Shown piece by piece: positions 18,248-27,665 of a DNA stretch of 64,000 nt. Each line of letters begins with the position of its first letter. Within the stretch, counting starts at the first letter, position 1. Made by a program: the position numbers and the translations under genes. The DNA lies in assembly GCF_051912485.1 (NCBI RefSeq), contig NZ_CP196822.1, forward strand, positions 248,001-312,000. The letters run 5' to 3'. The notes under the pieces are model-generated. The model saw only the letters and a program-made list of their open reading frames with translations. It had not been told where the DNA came from and ran no database searches. This stretch comes from Nitrobacter sp051912485 (GTDB lineage Bacteria > Pseudomonadota > Alphaproteobacteria > Rhizobiales > Xanthobacteraceae).

Positions 18248-18460
18248 TCAATAATGCGGCGGCGGTTCGTTGGCGGGGCCGGGCCGTGCGGCTTCGGATT
18301 CCCGCAAGCGCTCGCCGAACTCGGCAACCTGCCGCGTCAACGTGTCGATCTGCTTCCATTGCGCGGTGACGGCCTGGTTCAGGGTTTCGATGGTCTCTTC
18401 CTGATAGGTCAGACGCGTCTCCAGCGCTTCGATGCGATCTGCGAAAGTCTTGTCAGTCAT
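18248..18460 (-). CDS. slyX: SlyX family protein
   Basis: 70 residues, a nearly continuous coiled coil: RIEALETRLTYQEETIETLN then QIDTLTRQVAEFGERL, ending in the proline-rich PPPHY typical of SlyX. Its ATG overlaps the end of trhO by 8 bases (ATGACTGA), so the two are translationally coupled. SlyX has no established function; it lies beside slyD in some enterobacteria but here follows a tRNA-modifying enzyme. Confidence 0.92.
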   Translation of the reverse strand: MTDKTFADRIEALETRLTYQEETIETLNQAVTAQWKQIDTLTRQVAEFGERLRESEAARPGPANEPPPHY

Positions 18461-19220
18461 CGCCGGGCGCTCCGTCCATGAACCGAGCCGCGCACCGGGA
18501 TTCTTTCAGCCCATGATTGAGCGCGATTCGGTCGTCGAACACAAAACATTTGCCCTGCCAGCGGCTTTCGCTCTCAGGAATGCCTTCGAGGTATTTCAGG
18601 ATGCCGCCCTTGAGGTGATAGACCTCCTTGAAGCCGCGGGACAGCAGATACGAACTTGCCTTTTCGCAGCGAATGCCGCCGGTGCAGAACATCGCAATCC
18701 TGCGATGCCTGTCAGGATCGAGCTTTTGCGTGACGAAATCCTTGAACTCGCCGAACCGCGCGAGTTGGGGATCAACCGCGCCTTCGAAGCTGCCCATCGC
18801 CACCTCGAAGGCATTGCGGGTATCGATGAGAAGCGTGTCGGGCGCGGCGATCAGGTCGTTCCAGTTCTTCGGTTCGACATAGATGCCGACAGCGCGGGTC
18901 GGATCAGTTGCTGGGTCGCCGAGCGTCACGATCTCTTTCTTGAGCCGAACCTTCAGCCGCGCGAAAGGCATCACTGATGCCTGCGAGAATTTCAGCTCGA
19001 GATTGTCGAGCCGGCCGGAGAACAGCAGGCCGGTCTGCAATTCCGTAACCACTGCATCGATGGCTTCCGCCGCGCCGGCGACGGTGCCGTTGATACCTTC
19101 TTCGGCGAGCAGGATCGTGCCCTTGACGGAACGCCCGGCGCAAAACGCGCGCAGCGGCTCGCGCAACTCGCGAAAATCCGGCAGCGATGCAAATTGGTAG
19201 AGAGCGGCGACCTTGAGCAT
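18453..19220 (-). CDS. trhO: tRNA uridine(34) hydroxylase, rhodanese-domain (TrhO/YceA)
   Basis: 255 residues. The N-terminal half (KGTILLAEEGINGTVAG near 33-49) is the UPF0176/TrhO domain, and the C-terminal half is a rhodanese domain with LLIDTRNAFEVAMG near 130 and the active loop CTGGIRCEKA with Cys179. TrhO makes 5-hydroxyuridine at position 34 of some tRNAs using molecular oxygen and prephenate-independent chemistry. The length matches bacterial TrhO without the long C-terminal extension. It is first in a two-gene unit with slyX. Confidence in the family is high. Confidence 0.93.
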   Translation of the reverse strand: MLKVAALYQFASLPDFRELREPLRAFCAGRSVKGTILLAEEGINGTVAGAAEAIDAVVTELQTGLLFSGRLDNLELKFSQASVMPFARLKVRLKKEIVTLGDPATDPTRAVGIYVEPKNWNDLIAAPDTLLIDTRNAFEVAMGSFEGAVDPQLARFGEFKDFVTQKLDPDRHRRIAMFCTGGIRCEKASSYLLSRGFKEVYHLKGGILKYLEGIPESESRWQGKCFVFDDRIALNHGLKESRCAARFMDGAPGDD

Positions 19221-19388
19221 GGCGCGGGTTTATCAGCCCGCGTCGCATCGCGAAACCCATGCGTTGATGGGGTAGATGTCGTTTTTTCTGTCGCCGGCTT
19301 CCGCGTGCGGATTGATCACCCCAACTGCGCCGCGATAAGTGGCCTTTGCGCACGACCAAGTCCCCACCAAGACGCTAAGCCCAAAAAA

Positions 19389-19419
19389 AATGGACCGGCC
19401 CCCGCAGGACCGGTCCATT
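19389..19419 (-). terminator. Rho-independent terminator of the CsbD gene
   Basis: On the minus strand AATGGACCGG, an 11-base loop, CCGGTCCATT, then a run of eight T. It begins 31 bases after the stop of the gene at 19450. Confidence 0.88.
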
Positions 19420-19449
19420 CACGTCAACATTACCTCAGATCAGCTCAGA

Positions 19450-19665
19450 TCAAAGATTTTTGTTGGCGGCAGCCGCTGCCTTGTCGACAGCGTCCTTGGT
19501 CGCTTCTTTGGCATCGCCAAGCGCTTTCTGGCCTTTGCCCTTCACCTCCTGGATTGCGCCTTCACCCTGAAGCCTGTCAGATCCGACAGCCTCGCCGATG
19601 CCCTGTTTAGCCTTGCCAATTGCTTCGTTGGCGGTTCCCTTGATCTTGTCCGTAGTCGAACCCAT
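19450..19665 (-). CDS. CsbD family stress-response protein
   Basis: 71 residues from the ATG at 19665 (MGSTTDKIKGTANEAIGKAK), which follows AAAGGAG at 7 bases; the 12 extra upstream codons of the longer frame lack one. The KGTANEAIGKAKQ and KGKGQKALGDAKEA repeats are the CsbD signature; the chain is small, hydrophilic and Lys/Ala-rich. Members are induced by stress, by sigma-B in Bacillus and by the general stress response in other groups; the molecular role is unclear. It forms its own transcript, closed by the terminator at 19389. Confidence 0.93.
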   Translation of the reverse strand: MGSTTDKIKGTANEAIGKAKQGIGEAVGSDRLQGEGAIQEVKGKGQKALGDAKEATKDAVDKAAAAANKNL

Positions 19666-19785
19666 AAGTCGTCTCCTTTGCGTTGAGCGTCCGCCGAACA
19701 ACGCGCCGGGCTCTGAAGGGTTCCTGCTGCGGCAAAAGGAGTGATCCGGTCACCTGACTCGAGAAAGTTCCGGATAAGGAAAGTT

Positions 19786-19818
19786 CATGAGCGGACTGCA
19801 CGATGCAATCCGCTCATG
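19786..19818 (-). terminator. Long hairpin after the chemotaxis receptor gene
   Basis: CATGAGCGGA at 19786-19795 pairs with TCCGCTCATG at 19809-19818, and an inner TGCA-cga-TGCA extends the stem. It starts 12 bases after the stop of the gene at 19831. The following T-run is weak. Confidence 0.55.
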
Positions 19819-19830
19819 ATGGAGTTGATA

Positions 19831-21927
19831 CTAGGCGGCTCTGACTGTTGCGAGGAAGTTTTCGACCTCCAGCTTGAGGCGATCGGTATTGTTGCTCAGC
19901 GACTTTGCCGCCGCCAGGGCCTGAGTAGAGGCGCTGCCGGTCGCGGACGCTCCATTGCTGACCTCGATGATATTGGAGGAAACTTCCGAGGTTCCAGCCG
20001 CAGCCTGCTGGACGTTGCGGGATATCTCCTGTGTTGCAGACGCCTGTTCTTCGACTGCTGAGGCGATCGTCGCGGAAATCTCTGCGATCCTGCCGATGAC
20101 AACACCGATTTCCTTCACGTTAACGACGGAGTCATCCGTCGCCGTCTGAATGCTTGCGATCTGCTGACCGATTTCGGCGGTCGCCTTCGCGGTCTGCTCG
20201 GCCAAGGCCTTTACCTCGGACGCCACCACCGCGAAGCCGCGGCCGGCCTCGCCTGCGCGAGCGGCCTCGATCGTTGCATTGAGCGCCAAAAGGTTGGTCT
20301 GGCTGGCAATCGTGTTGATGAGTTCAATCACGTCTCCGATCTTGGTGGATGCCTGCGACAGCGAAGTGATCCGCTGGTCGGCACTATGTGCCTTTTGCGC
20401 TGCTTCGCTCGCGATCCTCGACGCTTCCTGGACCTGCCGGCTGATTTCATTGACGGACGCTGCCATCTCCTCGCTGGCCGAGGCCACAGACTGAACGTTG
20501 ACCGTTGCTTCCTCGGAGGCCGCGGCCACAGCGGATGAAAGCTGGTGGGTCTGCTCGGCTGTCCGGGTCAGAGAGGTCGCTGAACCTTCGAGTTGGGTCG
20601 CGGCCGAGGATACCGTCTGGATCACTTCGCCGACTGCCGCCTCGAAACTGTCGGCGAGCTTGTGCATGTCCGCCTTGCGCTGCTGGGCAGCAAGTTGATC
20701 CTGCTGCATCTTGGCTTCCGCTTCGTCGCGCGCTTTTTCCTCGGCCTTGACTTTGAAGGTCTCGACCGCACGCGCCATGTCGCCCATCTCGTCCTGGCGG
20801 TCGAGTCCGGGCAGGATCACGCCGAAGTTGCCTTTTGCGAGTTCACCCATCGCTCCCGTCAGCGCAGCCAACGGTCGCAGGATCCGCGAGAACGCAATCC
20901 AGAAGCTGACCAGCGCCAGAGCGAGACAGCCGAGCAATATCAGTCCGGCGGTGATCAGTTTGGACGAGCTGTTTGCGGCTTCGTTGGTCGCTTCCTGGTC
21001 AGCCGCTTCACCAACCGCGTCGGCGAGGCGAAGAATCGAATTGATTGCGGTAGTCGCCCGCGCAACGTAGTCGTTGCCGCTGATCGTGTACTCACCCGTC
21101 TCGGCCGTCGCGAGCACGCTGTCGCGTGTCTGGCCGTAGACCTGGAAATAATCGGTCTCGACGCCCGTGATCGCATCCGCGACTTTTTTCGGCAGGTCGG
21201 TGCGCATCCGGAGCGGTGAGATCGTGTCCCATGCCAACTCCACATTTCCGCGGAAACGAGCGATGGTCCGGAAGCCGCTGGTGGGGACCTTGGCGCGCGA
21301 GCCAACCATCCCTCCGAGGAATGCGCGCTCCCTTCCGGCATTCTCCGCCATCTGCGCAGTCAAATGGCGCAAGCTGACCAATTGCGTCAGAGCCGGGGTT
21401 GGCGGACGCGTCAGCGTTTCCAATGTCAGTCGCAGCTTGTTGCCAGAGAGGTCGATCAGCTTGGTAATTGCTGGTGAGAAGCCGTCAACGACGTCCGGGC
21501 TCCGCTCCGATCCCCGTTTCGGAAGATTCTCATCGAGCCTCGTGCGAAAGCCGACGAATGACTGGAACGTGCTCTCGGCCTCCGAGATCTGCGTCCCTGC
21601 AGATTTCATCGACGGAATCCCGTGCAGCAGTTGAGCGGCTTCCGTGAATGAGCGATCGGCGGTTTGCCGCGCGGTGGCAATCTTGGGACGAAGTTCGGGA
21701 GGGAGGGCATCGGGTGACTTCAGTGGCGCGTTCGTAAGGCCGCGCTCGACCGCCCATTGCCCCGCGCTTTGCAATAGCAATTGCGAGATGTGGTTTACTT
21801 CGAGAAATGCTTCGGATTTCTGCCGCTGTTCGTACGCCTGATAGGCCGCAATTCCGGCGGAAAGGGCGCCTATCATGACAAGCCCGGAGACGATCGCAGG
21901 AAGAGTAACGCTTATCTTCGCCTTCAT
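19831..21927 (-). CDS. Methyl-accepting chemotaxis protein
   Basis: 698 residues from the ATG at 21927 (MKAKISVTLPAIVSGLVMIG) preceded by GGAAGGA; a longer frame to 21963 is unlikely. The first transmembrane segment is near 7-27, followed by a helical periplasmic sensor of about 290 residues, and a second membrane segment (LITAGLILLGCLALALVSFW) with a HAMP domain after it. The signalling hairpin tip is NTIASQTNLLALNATIEAAR with EAGRGFAVVASEVKALAEQ, fully canonical. No CheR-tethering pentapeptide is seen at the C-terminus (FLATVRAA). The ligand is unknown. No che genes are near, so it is a stand-alone receptor. Confidence 0.95.
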   Translation of the reverse strand: MKAKISVTLPAIVSGLVMIGALSAGIAAYQAYEQRQKSEAFLEVNHISQLLLQSAGQWAVERGLTNAPLKSPDALPPELRPKIATARQTADRSFTEAAQLLHGIPSMKSAGTQISEAESTFQSFVGFRTRLDENLPKRGSERSPDVVDGFSPAITKLIDLSGNKLRLTLETLTRPPTPALTQLVSLRHLTAQMAENAGRERAFLGGMVGSRAKVPTSGFRTIARFRGNVELAWDTISPLRMRTDLPKKVADAITGVETDYFQVYGQTRDSVLATAETGEYTISGNDYVARATTAINSILRLADAVGEAADQEATNEAANSSSKLITAGLILLGCLALALVSFWIAFSRILRPLAALTGAMGELAKGNFGVILPGLDRQDEMGDMARAVETFKVKAEEKARDEAEAKMQQDQLAAQQRKADMHKLADSFEAAVGEVIQTVSSAATQLEGSATSLTRTAEQTHQLSSAVAAASEEATVNVQSVASASEEMAASVNEISRQVQEASRIASEAAQKAHSADQRITSLSQASTKIGDVIELINTIASQTNLLALNATIEAARAGEAGRGFAVVASEVKALAEQTAKATAEIGQQIASIQTATDDSVVNVKEIGVVIGRIAEISATIASAVEEQASATQEISRNVQQAAAGTSEVSSNIIEVSNGASATGSASTQALAAAKSLSNNTDRLKLEVENFLATVRAA

Positions 21928-22428
21928 TTTTTGGATTCCTTCCAAATACAGATGAATTCTCACCCATTCACAGTTCTAGTAGGACGGGAACGAGCCTCCG
22001 ATCTCTGACGGTTCGGCTCACGGACGTTCTTCGATGCGCGTGGCGAGCCCGCAGTGCCCGCGCAGTCCGTGTTGAAGCCGGCGGTATCTTTGAACGGCCA
22101 TGATTAAAATTTTATCTATCTAGGGGTGCGCTGAGACTGTGATTTGCGCTCAGCGGCAACCTGACACCACTCCTGAACAGTCTCTCCGTCTGCATATGGT
22201 CGCTTCGGCTCAAGCCTGGTGGACTGCCTTTCTTTGGATCGCTGACTTGGGTCGCTGATTAGCCGCGCTCCGCCGCCATCGAGAGCGCCTCCCATTTTCC
22301 ATTTTTCCGGAGCCGGACCTTTGACCGGACAACTCATCGTTCACGACTTCATGACCTATGATAAATGTTGACAATCATCAGTAAACATTCAACAGTAGTT
22401 AGAGGTTGACACCCGAAGAAAACTTCCG
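21928..22428. other. Intergenic region between divergent receptor and efflux genes, 501 bases
   Basis: No convincing gene; a 73-codon minus frame (22116-22337) has no binding site and an unfamiliar product. The right end is AT-rich, with the palindrome at 22364-22389 and a TTGACA at 22369-22374 overlapping it. That fits a regulated promoter for the efflux operon. Confidence 0.5.
22364..22389. promoter_or_regulatory. Candidate operator of the RND efflux operon
   Basis: AATGTTGAC-8 bases-GTAAACATT is an inverted repeat with one mismatched pair, 26 bases long, overlapping a TTGACA -35-like box. It is 40-65 bases before the adaptor start. TetR-family repressors bind sites of this size, and a TetR gene ends the same operon. 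Confidence 0.5.
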
Positions 22429-23535
22429 ATGCAGTCTCATTCCTCTTTCTTCAGTTTTTCCAGATATTTACCTCTAATTATGGCCGCCCTTCCGGTTCTG
22501 GCGCTGGGGGGCTGCAATGAATCTGCCGCCAATAAGGCTGAGCCGGCTCGCCCGGTTTTGACTGCCACGGTGCATTACGAGGCCGAGACCCCGGATCGGA
22601 GCTTCGTAGGTACCATCAAGCCGCGGATCGAGACCGACATGGGTTTCCGGGTGCCCGGCAAGGTCGCGAAGCGCCTCGTCGAGGTCGGCCAGACCGTCGA
22701 GATCGGCCAGTCGCTCGCCACCCTCGATGAAGTCGATCTCGAATTGCAGGCCGAGCAGGCGCAGGCGGAATTGAGTGCGTCCAAAGGCGTGCTGGCGCAG
22801 GCCGCCGCCGCCGAAACGCGCGCCAAGGAATTGCGTGCCAAGGGCTGGACCACGGACGCCCAACTCGATCAGGCGCGCGCCGCTGCCGATGAGGCGCGGG
22901 CGCGGTTGAATCGCGCACAGCGCTCGGTCGGACTGACCAGGAATTCCCTGTCCTATGCGACACTGACCTCCGACACCCGCGGCGTGGTCACCGCGACGCT
23001 GGTCGACGCCGGGCAGGTGGTCGCTTCGGGCCAGCCCGCGATCCGCGTCGCGCGCCTTGGCGAAAAGGAAGCGGTGGTCGCGATTCCGGAAACACTGATC
23101 GGCCGCGCCAAGACCGGCACCGCGCGCGTGTCGCTGTGGTCGGAGCCGGGCAAGACCTATATGGCGAAACTGCGCGAGATCGCGCCGACCGCCGATCCCG
23201 CGACCCGCACCTATCTCGCCAAATTCTCGCTGCCGGACGCTGGTGACAAGGTGTCCCTCGGCATGACGGCGACGCTGACGCTGGCCGACGCTGCCACCTC
23301 TCGCGTGGCGCGGGTGCCGCTGTCAGCGCTGTTCAGCCAAGGCGGTCCGTCATCGCTCTATGTCGTCGATGACAAAGGCGACGTCGCGCTGAAGCCTGTC
23401 ACCGTCAAATCCTACGAGAGCGACGACGTCATCATCACCGGTGGTGTGGACGAGGGCGCGAAGGTCGTCGTGCTCGGGGTCCAGAAACTCGATCCGGCGC
23501 AGAAGGTCCGGGTCGTGTCGTCGCTGTCGTTCTAA
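22429..23535 (+). CDS. RND efflux periplasmic adaptor lipoprotein (AcrA/MexA-type)
   Basis: 368 residues. An N-terminal hydrophobic stretch ends LPVLALGGC, a lipobox placing the acylated Cys at 29. FVGTIKPRIETDMGFRVPGKV near 62 and VEVGQTVEIGQSLATLDEVDL near 85 form the lipoyl-type half. Helical hairpin residues about 103-160 follow (AELSASKGVLAQAAAAETRAK, LNRAQRSVGLTRNSL), then the second lipoyl half and beta-barrel domain (LVDAGQVVASGQPAIRVARL). It links the inner membrane pump to an outer membrane channel; no TolC-type gene is present here, so an outside channel must be used. Translation start is uncertain because the binding site is weak. Confidence 0.92.
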   Translation: MQSHSSFFSFSRYLPLIMAALPVLALGGCNESAANKAEPARPVLTATVHYEAETPDRSFVGTIKPRIETDMGFRVPGKVAKRLVEVGQTVEIGQSLATLDEVDLELQAEQAQAELSASKGVLAQAAAAETRAKELRAKGWTTDAQLDQARAAADEARARLNRAQRSVGLTRNSLSYATLTSDTRGVVTATLVDAGQVVASGQPAIRVARLGEKEAVVAIPETLIGRAKTGTARVSLWSEPGKTYMAKLREIAPTADPATRTYLAKFSLPDAGDKVSLGMTATLTLADAATSRVARVPLSALFSQGGPSSLYVVDDKGDVALKPVTVKSYESDDVIITGGVDEGAKVVVLGVQKLDPAQKVRVVSSLSF

Positions 23536-23549
23536 ACGGGGAGAGTGCC

Positions 23550-26500
23550 ATGAAACGCTTCAACCTGTCCGCATGGGCGGTGAGTCATCCGGCGCTGATC
23601 CTGTTCCTGATCGTCGCGCTCGGCGTTGCCGGCTTCTTCTCCTACGAGAAGCTCGGCCGGGCCGAAGATCCCTCTTTCACGGTCAAGGTGGTGAACGTTT
23701 CGGTGATGTGGCCCGGCGCGACTGCGGAAGAGATGCAGATGCAGGTCGCCGATCCGCTTGAGAAGAAGCTGCAGGAGCTGCCGTATTTCGACAAGGTTCA
23801 GACCTATTCCAAGCCGGCTTTCACGGCGATGCAGGTGTCCTTCCTCGACTCGGCGCCGCCGAAGCAGGTGCCTTATCTGTTCTATATGCTGCGCAAGAAG
23901 CTTGCGGATGCGCAGGGCAGCCTTCCAGCCGGAATCATCGGGCCGGTGGTCAACGATGAGTTCAGCGACGTCGATTCCATCCTCTACACGATGACCGGCG
24001 CCGGCGCCGACTACGCGCAGTTGAAAAAGGTCGCTGAAGGTCTGCGCCAGCGGTTGTTGAGGGTGGATGGCGTCACCAAGGTCAACCTCTACGGCACCCA
24101 GGATGAGCGCATCTATGTCGAGTTCTCCCACGCCAAGCTGGCGACGCTCGGCATCGCGCCACAGGCGATCTTCGATTCGCTTGCAAAACAGAACGCGGTG
24201 ACGCCGGCCGGCACCGTTGAAACCTCGTCGCAACGGGTGGCGCTGCGCGTCACCGGCGCTCTCGATAGCGCCAATGCGGTGGCGGAGACGCCGGTCGAAA
24301 GCAACGGACGTGTGTTCCGCCTCGGCGATATCGCGACGGTTACCCATGGGTTCGTCGATCCGCCGACATTCAAGGTGCGGCAGGAGGGCAAGCCCGCGCT
24401 CGGCATCGGCGTCGTGACCGCGAAGGGCGCCAATATTCTCAAACTCGGCGAGGACGTCACCAAGGCTGCCGACGAGTTCATGCAGGCGGTACCGCAGGGC
24501 GTCAATATCGAGCGCATCGCGGATCAGCCGAAAGTGGTCGAGCACGCCGTCGGCGAGTTCGTGCATTCGTTCATCGAGGCGCTGGCGATCGTGCTGTTTG
24601 TCAGCTTCCTCGCACTGGGCTGGCGCACCGGCATCGTGGTGGCGTTGTCGGTGCCGCTGGTGCTCGGGATCGTCTTCATCGTCATGAATGCGATGTCGCT
24701 CGATCTGCATCGCATCACGCTCGGCGCGCTGATCATCGCGCTCGGGCTTCTGGTCGACGATGCCATCATCGCGGTTGAGATGATGGTGGTGAAGATGGAG
24801 CAGGGTTGGGACCGCTTTCGCGCCGCGTCCTTTGCCTGGGAATCCACCGCGTTTCCGATGCTAACCGGAACTTTGGTGACGGCGGCCGGCTTTCTGCCGA
24901 TCGGCTTCGCCAATTCCGGGGTCGGCGAGTATGCCGGCGGCATCTTCTGGATCGTGGCGATTGCGCTGGTCGCGTCCTGGTTCGTCGCGGTGATCTTTAC
25001 GCCCTACATCGGCGTCAAGCTGCTGCCTAACATCAAGATCAATCACAATCACGATCCGCATGCGGTTTACGAGACGCGGATGTATCGCGGCCTGCGCGCG
25101 GTCATTCAGTGGTGTGTGAACCACCGCATCAAGGTGGTGGCCGCGACCGTCGGCATCTTCGCGGTTTCCATCGTCGGATTCGGTCATGTCCAGCAGCAGT
25201 TCTTCCCGCTGTCGGAGCGGCCCGAGCTGTTTCTGCAACTGCGGTTGCCGGAGGGAACGGCGTTCGGCGTCACCGAGAAGTCGGTGAAAGAGGCGGAGAA
25301 GCTTCTCAAGGACGATAACGACATCGCGACCTACACCGCCTATGTTGGCCAGGGCTCGCCGCGCTTCTGGCTCGGGCTCAATCCGCAACTGCCGAACGAG
25401 TCCTTCGCTGAAATCGTGATCGTCGCGAAGAACGTCGAGGCGCGCGAGCGCATCAAGGCGAAGATCGAGAAGGCGGTGGATGACGGCGCGCTGACCGAGG
25501 CGCGGGTCCGGGTCGATCGCTTCAACTTCGGTCCGCCGGTCGGCTTCCCCGTTCAATTCCGAGTGATCGGTCCCGATCCCAAGGTGGTGCGCGACATCGC
25601 CTACAAGGTGCGCGACGTGGTGCGCGCCAATCCGAACGTGAAGGATCCCAGCCTCGACTGGAACGAGCAGACGCCCTACCTCAAGCTCGTGGTCGATCAG
25701 GATCGCGCCCGTGCGCTTGGCCTGACGCCGCAGGATGTCTCGCAGGCGCTCGCCATGCTGATCTCGGGCGTACCGGTGACGACAGTGCGCGACGGCATCG
25801 AGAAGGTCGGCGTCGTGGCTCGTGCGGTGCCGTCGGAACGTTTCGATCTCGCTGGCGTCGGCGATCTCACCGTGACATCGCGCAACGGCGTCGCGGTGCC
25901 GCTGTCGCAGGTCGCGAAAATCGAATACGCCCACGAGGAGCCGATCCTGTGGCGGCGCAACCGCGATATGGCGATCACGGTGCGTGGCGATGTGGTGGAC
26001 GGCGTGCAGGCACCCGACGTCACCAACCAGATATGGCCGAAATTGCAGGACATTCGCGATCATCTGCAGCCTGCCTACCGGATCGAGGCGGGTGGTGCTT
26101 TTGAGGAATCCGCCAAGGGCAATGCGTCGATCTTCGTGCTGTTTCCGCTCATGGCCATCGTCATGCTGACGCTCCTGATGATCCAGTTGCAGAGTTTTTC
26201 GCGGCTCGTTCTGGTGTTTCTGACGGCGCCGCTCGGCATCGTCGGCGCTTCCCTCGGCCTCAATATCGCGAACCAGCCGTTCGGCTTCGTCGCGCTGCTC
26301 GGCCTGATCGCACTGGCGGGCATGATCATGCGTAACGCAGTCATTCTGGTGGATCAGATTGAGACCGACGTCACGCACGGCCTGACCCGCGGTGAGGCGA
26401 TTGTCGAAGCCACGGTCCGTCGTGCGCGCCCGGTGGTGCTGACGGCGCTGGCCGCGATCCTTGCGATGATCCCGCTGTCGCGCTCGGCGTTCTGGGGCCC

Positions 26501-26684
26501 GATGGCGATCACCATCATGGGCGGGTTGTTCGTTGCAACCTTCCTGACCCTATTGTATCTGCCGGGCCTCTACGCGCTGTGGTTCAGGAAGAGTTTGGAT
26601 GAACGCGGCGGCGAGCCGGAGCACGCGAAACCTGTGCCGCGCGATACGCAGCTCGCTTTTCCGCTTGCTCAGGCCGCGGAATAA
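23550..26684 (+). CDS. RND multidrug-type efflux pump permease (AcrB superfamily)
   Basis: 1044 residues, a full-length RND protein with a first membrane helix at about 10-30, a large periplasmic loop, helices 2-6 (from about 330), a second loop, and the last helices from about 860. GALIIALGLLVDDAIIAVEMM (about 392) carries the proton-relay Asp pair. FGFVALLGLIALAGMIMRNAVILVDQI near 910 is the matching helix 10/11 region. It exchanges protons for substrate exported from the periplasm. It starts 15 bases after the adaptor stop with GGGGAGAG. Sequence features such as NPNVKDPSLDWNEQ fit the smaller-substrate or drug branch, not the heavy-metal CusA branch, since the metal-relay Met clusters are not evident. 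Confidence 0.94.
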   Translation: MKRFNLSAWAVSHPALILFLIVALGVAGFFSYEKLGRAEDPSFTVKVVNVSVMWPGATAEEMQMQVADPLEKKLQELPYFDKVQTYSKPAFTAMQVSFLDSAPPKQVPYLFYMLRKKLADAQGSLPAGIIGPVVNDEFSDVDSILYTMTGAGADYAQLKKVAEGLRQRLLRVDGVTKVNLYGTQDERIYVEFSHAKLATLGIAPQAIFDSLAKQNAVTPAGTVETSSQRVALRVTGALDSANAVAETPVESNGRVFRLGDIATVTHGFVDPPTFKVRQEGKPALGIGVVTAKGANILKLGEDVTKAADEFMQAVPQGVNIERIADQPKVVEHAVGEFVHSFIEALAIVLFVSFLALGWRTGIVVALSVPLVLGIVFIVMNAMSLDLHRITLGALIIALGLLVDDAIIAVEMMVVKMEQGWDRFRAASFAWESTAFPMLTGTLVTAAGFLPIGFANSGVGEYAGGIFWIVAIALVASWFVAVIFTPYIGVKLLPNIKINHNHDPHAVYETRMYRGLRAVIQWCVNHRIKVVAATVGIFAVSIVGFGHVQQQFFPLSERPELFLQLRLPEGTAFGVTEKSVKEAEKLLKDDNDIATYTAYVGQGSPRFWLGLNPQLPNESFAEIVIVAKNVEARERIKAKIEKAVDDGALTEARVRVDRFNFGPPVGFPVQFRVIGPDPKVVRDIAYKVRDVVRANPNVKDPSLDWNEQTPYLKLVVDQDRARALGLTPQDVSQALAMLISGVPVTTVRDGIEKVGVVARAVPSERFDLAGVGDLTVTSRNGVAVPLSQVAKIEYAHEEPILWRRNRDMAITVRGDVVDGVQAPDVTNQIWPKLQDIRDHLQPAYRIEAGGAFEESAKGNASIFVLFPLMAIVMLTLLMIQLQSFSRLVLVFLTAPLGIVGASLGLNIANQPFGFVALLGLIALAGMIMRNAVILVDQIETDVTHGLTRGEAIVEATVRRARPVVLTALAAILAMIPLSRSAFWGPMAITIMGGLFVATFLTLLYLPGLYALWFRKSLDERGGEPEHAKPVPRDTQLAFPLAQAAE

Positions 26685-26690
26685 TTGAAG

Positions 26691-27305
26691 ATGGGTTCGC
26701 TCATGGCGATGGTTACAGACAGCACCGAGGCTGATACGCGCCACCGGATTCTGGTGGTGGCGGAGCGGCTGTTCCGCGAGATCGGCTACCAGAAGACCAC
26801 CGTCGCCGACATCGCAAAAGTGCTGCGGATGTCGCCCGCCAACGTCTATCGCTTCTTCGATTCGAAGAAGACGATTCACCAGGGCGTTGCGCGGCGGCTG
26901 ATGGGCGAGGTCGAGGACGCGGCGCAGGCGATCGCAGCCGTGCCCGGTCCGGCCGCGCAGCGCCTGCGTGAGCTCCTTTTAACGATCCATCAGATGAACA
27001 GCGAACGCTATGTCGGCGATTCCAAGCTGCACGAGATGGTCGCCATTGCCATGGAAGAAGACTGGGACGTCTGCAAGGCGCACATGGAGGGAATCGCCGC
27101 GTCCATCGGCGCTGTGATAGCCCACGGCGCGGCGAGCGGCGAGTTCGAGGCGCCGGACGTGCCGCTGGCGGCGCTATGTACATGCACTGCGATGATGCGT
27201 TTTTTCCATCCGCAGATGATCGCGCAATGCGTCGACAAGCCCGGACCGACGCTCGACCAGATGATCGATTTCGTGCTTGGCGGTCTTGCGCCGCGCGGGA
27301 AATAA
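26691..27305 (+). CDS. TetR-family regulator of the efflux operon
   Basis: 204 residues from ATG 26691; further ATGs at 26703 and 26709 are possible, and the stop of the pump gene is only 7 bases upstream. RHRILVVAERLFREIGYQKT followed by VADIAKVLRMSPANVYRFFDSKK (about 35-60) is the TetR helix-turn-helix. The C-terminal ligand-binding and dimer part (about 60-204) is helical. Being the last gene of the operon, it is expected to repress its own operon and respond to a pump substrate, probably acting at the inverted repeat at 22364-22389. The inducer is not known. Confidence 0.9.
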   Translation: MGSLMAMVTDSTEADTRHRILVVAERLFREIGYQKTTVADIAKVLRMSPANVYRFFDSKKTIHQGVARRLMGEVEDAAQAIAAVPGPAAQRLRELLLTIHQMNSERYVGDSKLHEMVAIAMEEDWDVCKAHMEGIAASIGAVIAHGAASGEFEAPDVPLAALCTCTAMMRFFHPQMIAQCVDKPGPTLDQMIDFVLGGLAPRGK

Positions 27306-27584
27306 CGGTTGAACTGAAGTTTTGCGGATTTTCGTGAACGCGAGCCGCAGACGGCGCTGAGATCTTCGGCGCATTCAAAGCGTTCGCCGCCGCTTCCGTT
27401 TTCGTGTGCCCGCCTACCGCATTGCGGCCGGTACGGCCTTCACGCGTTTGCAAATCGCATTTTTGGAACTCTTGCGCTATCCTGCGGGCGCAGGCCAGCC
27501 TCGAATTGCAAAATTTCACTTAATTTTCAATTGCGAAACCATGAAATGAAACTCGCTTTTGCCTTTTTAAGGATATTTCCTCTT

Positions 27585-27665
27585 ATGGGTATTAAGGTCA
27601 TTGCCTATAGCGACCCCAACCGGCCCGACCGCGTCGATTACCCGAACAAGAGGACATTGCGATGA
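27585..27665 (+). CDS. Candidate 26-residue leader ORF upstream of fadE
   Basis: ATG at 27585 after AAGGA (27570-27574) opens a frame reading MGIKVIAYSDPNRPDRVDYP and closing with TGA at 27663-27665, which overlaps the fadE start codon at 27662 (ATGA). The composition is normal and GC-rich at the third base. This arrangement would couple fadE translation to ribosomes ending the leader. It is too short to have recognisable homology, so it may be a regulatory leader or a chance frame. Confidence 0.45.
   Translation: MGIKVIAYSDPNRPDRVDYPNKRTLR

Noticed and set aside
22116..22337. 73-codon minus frame upstream of the efflux operon
   Set aside because: No binding site and no family; it lies in a probable regulatory region.
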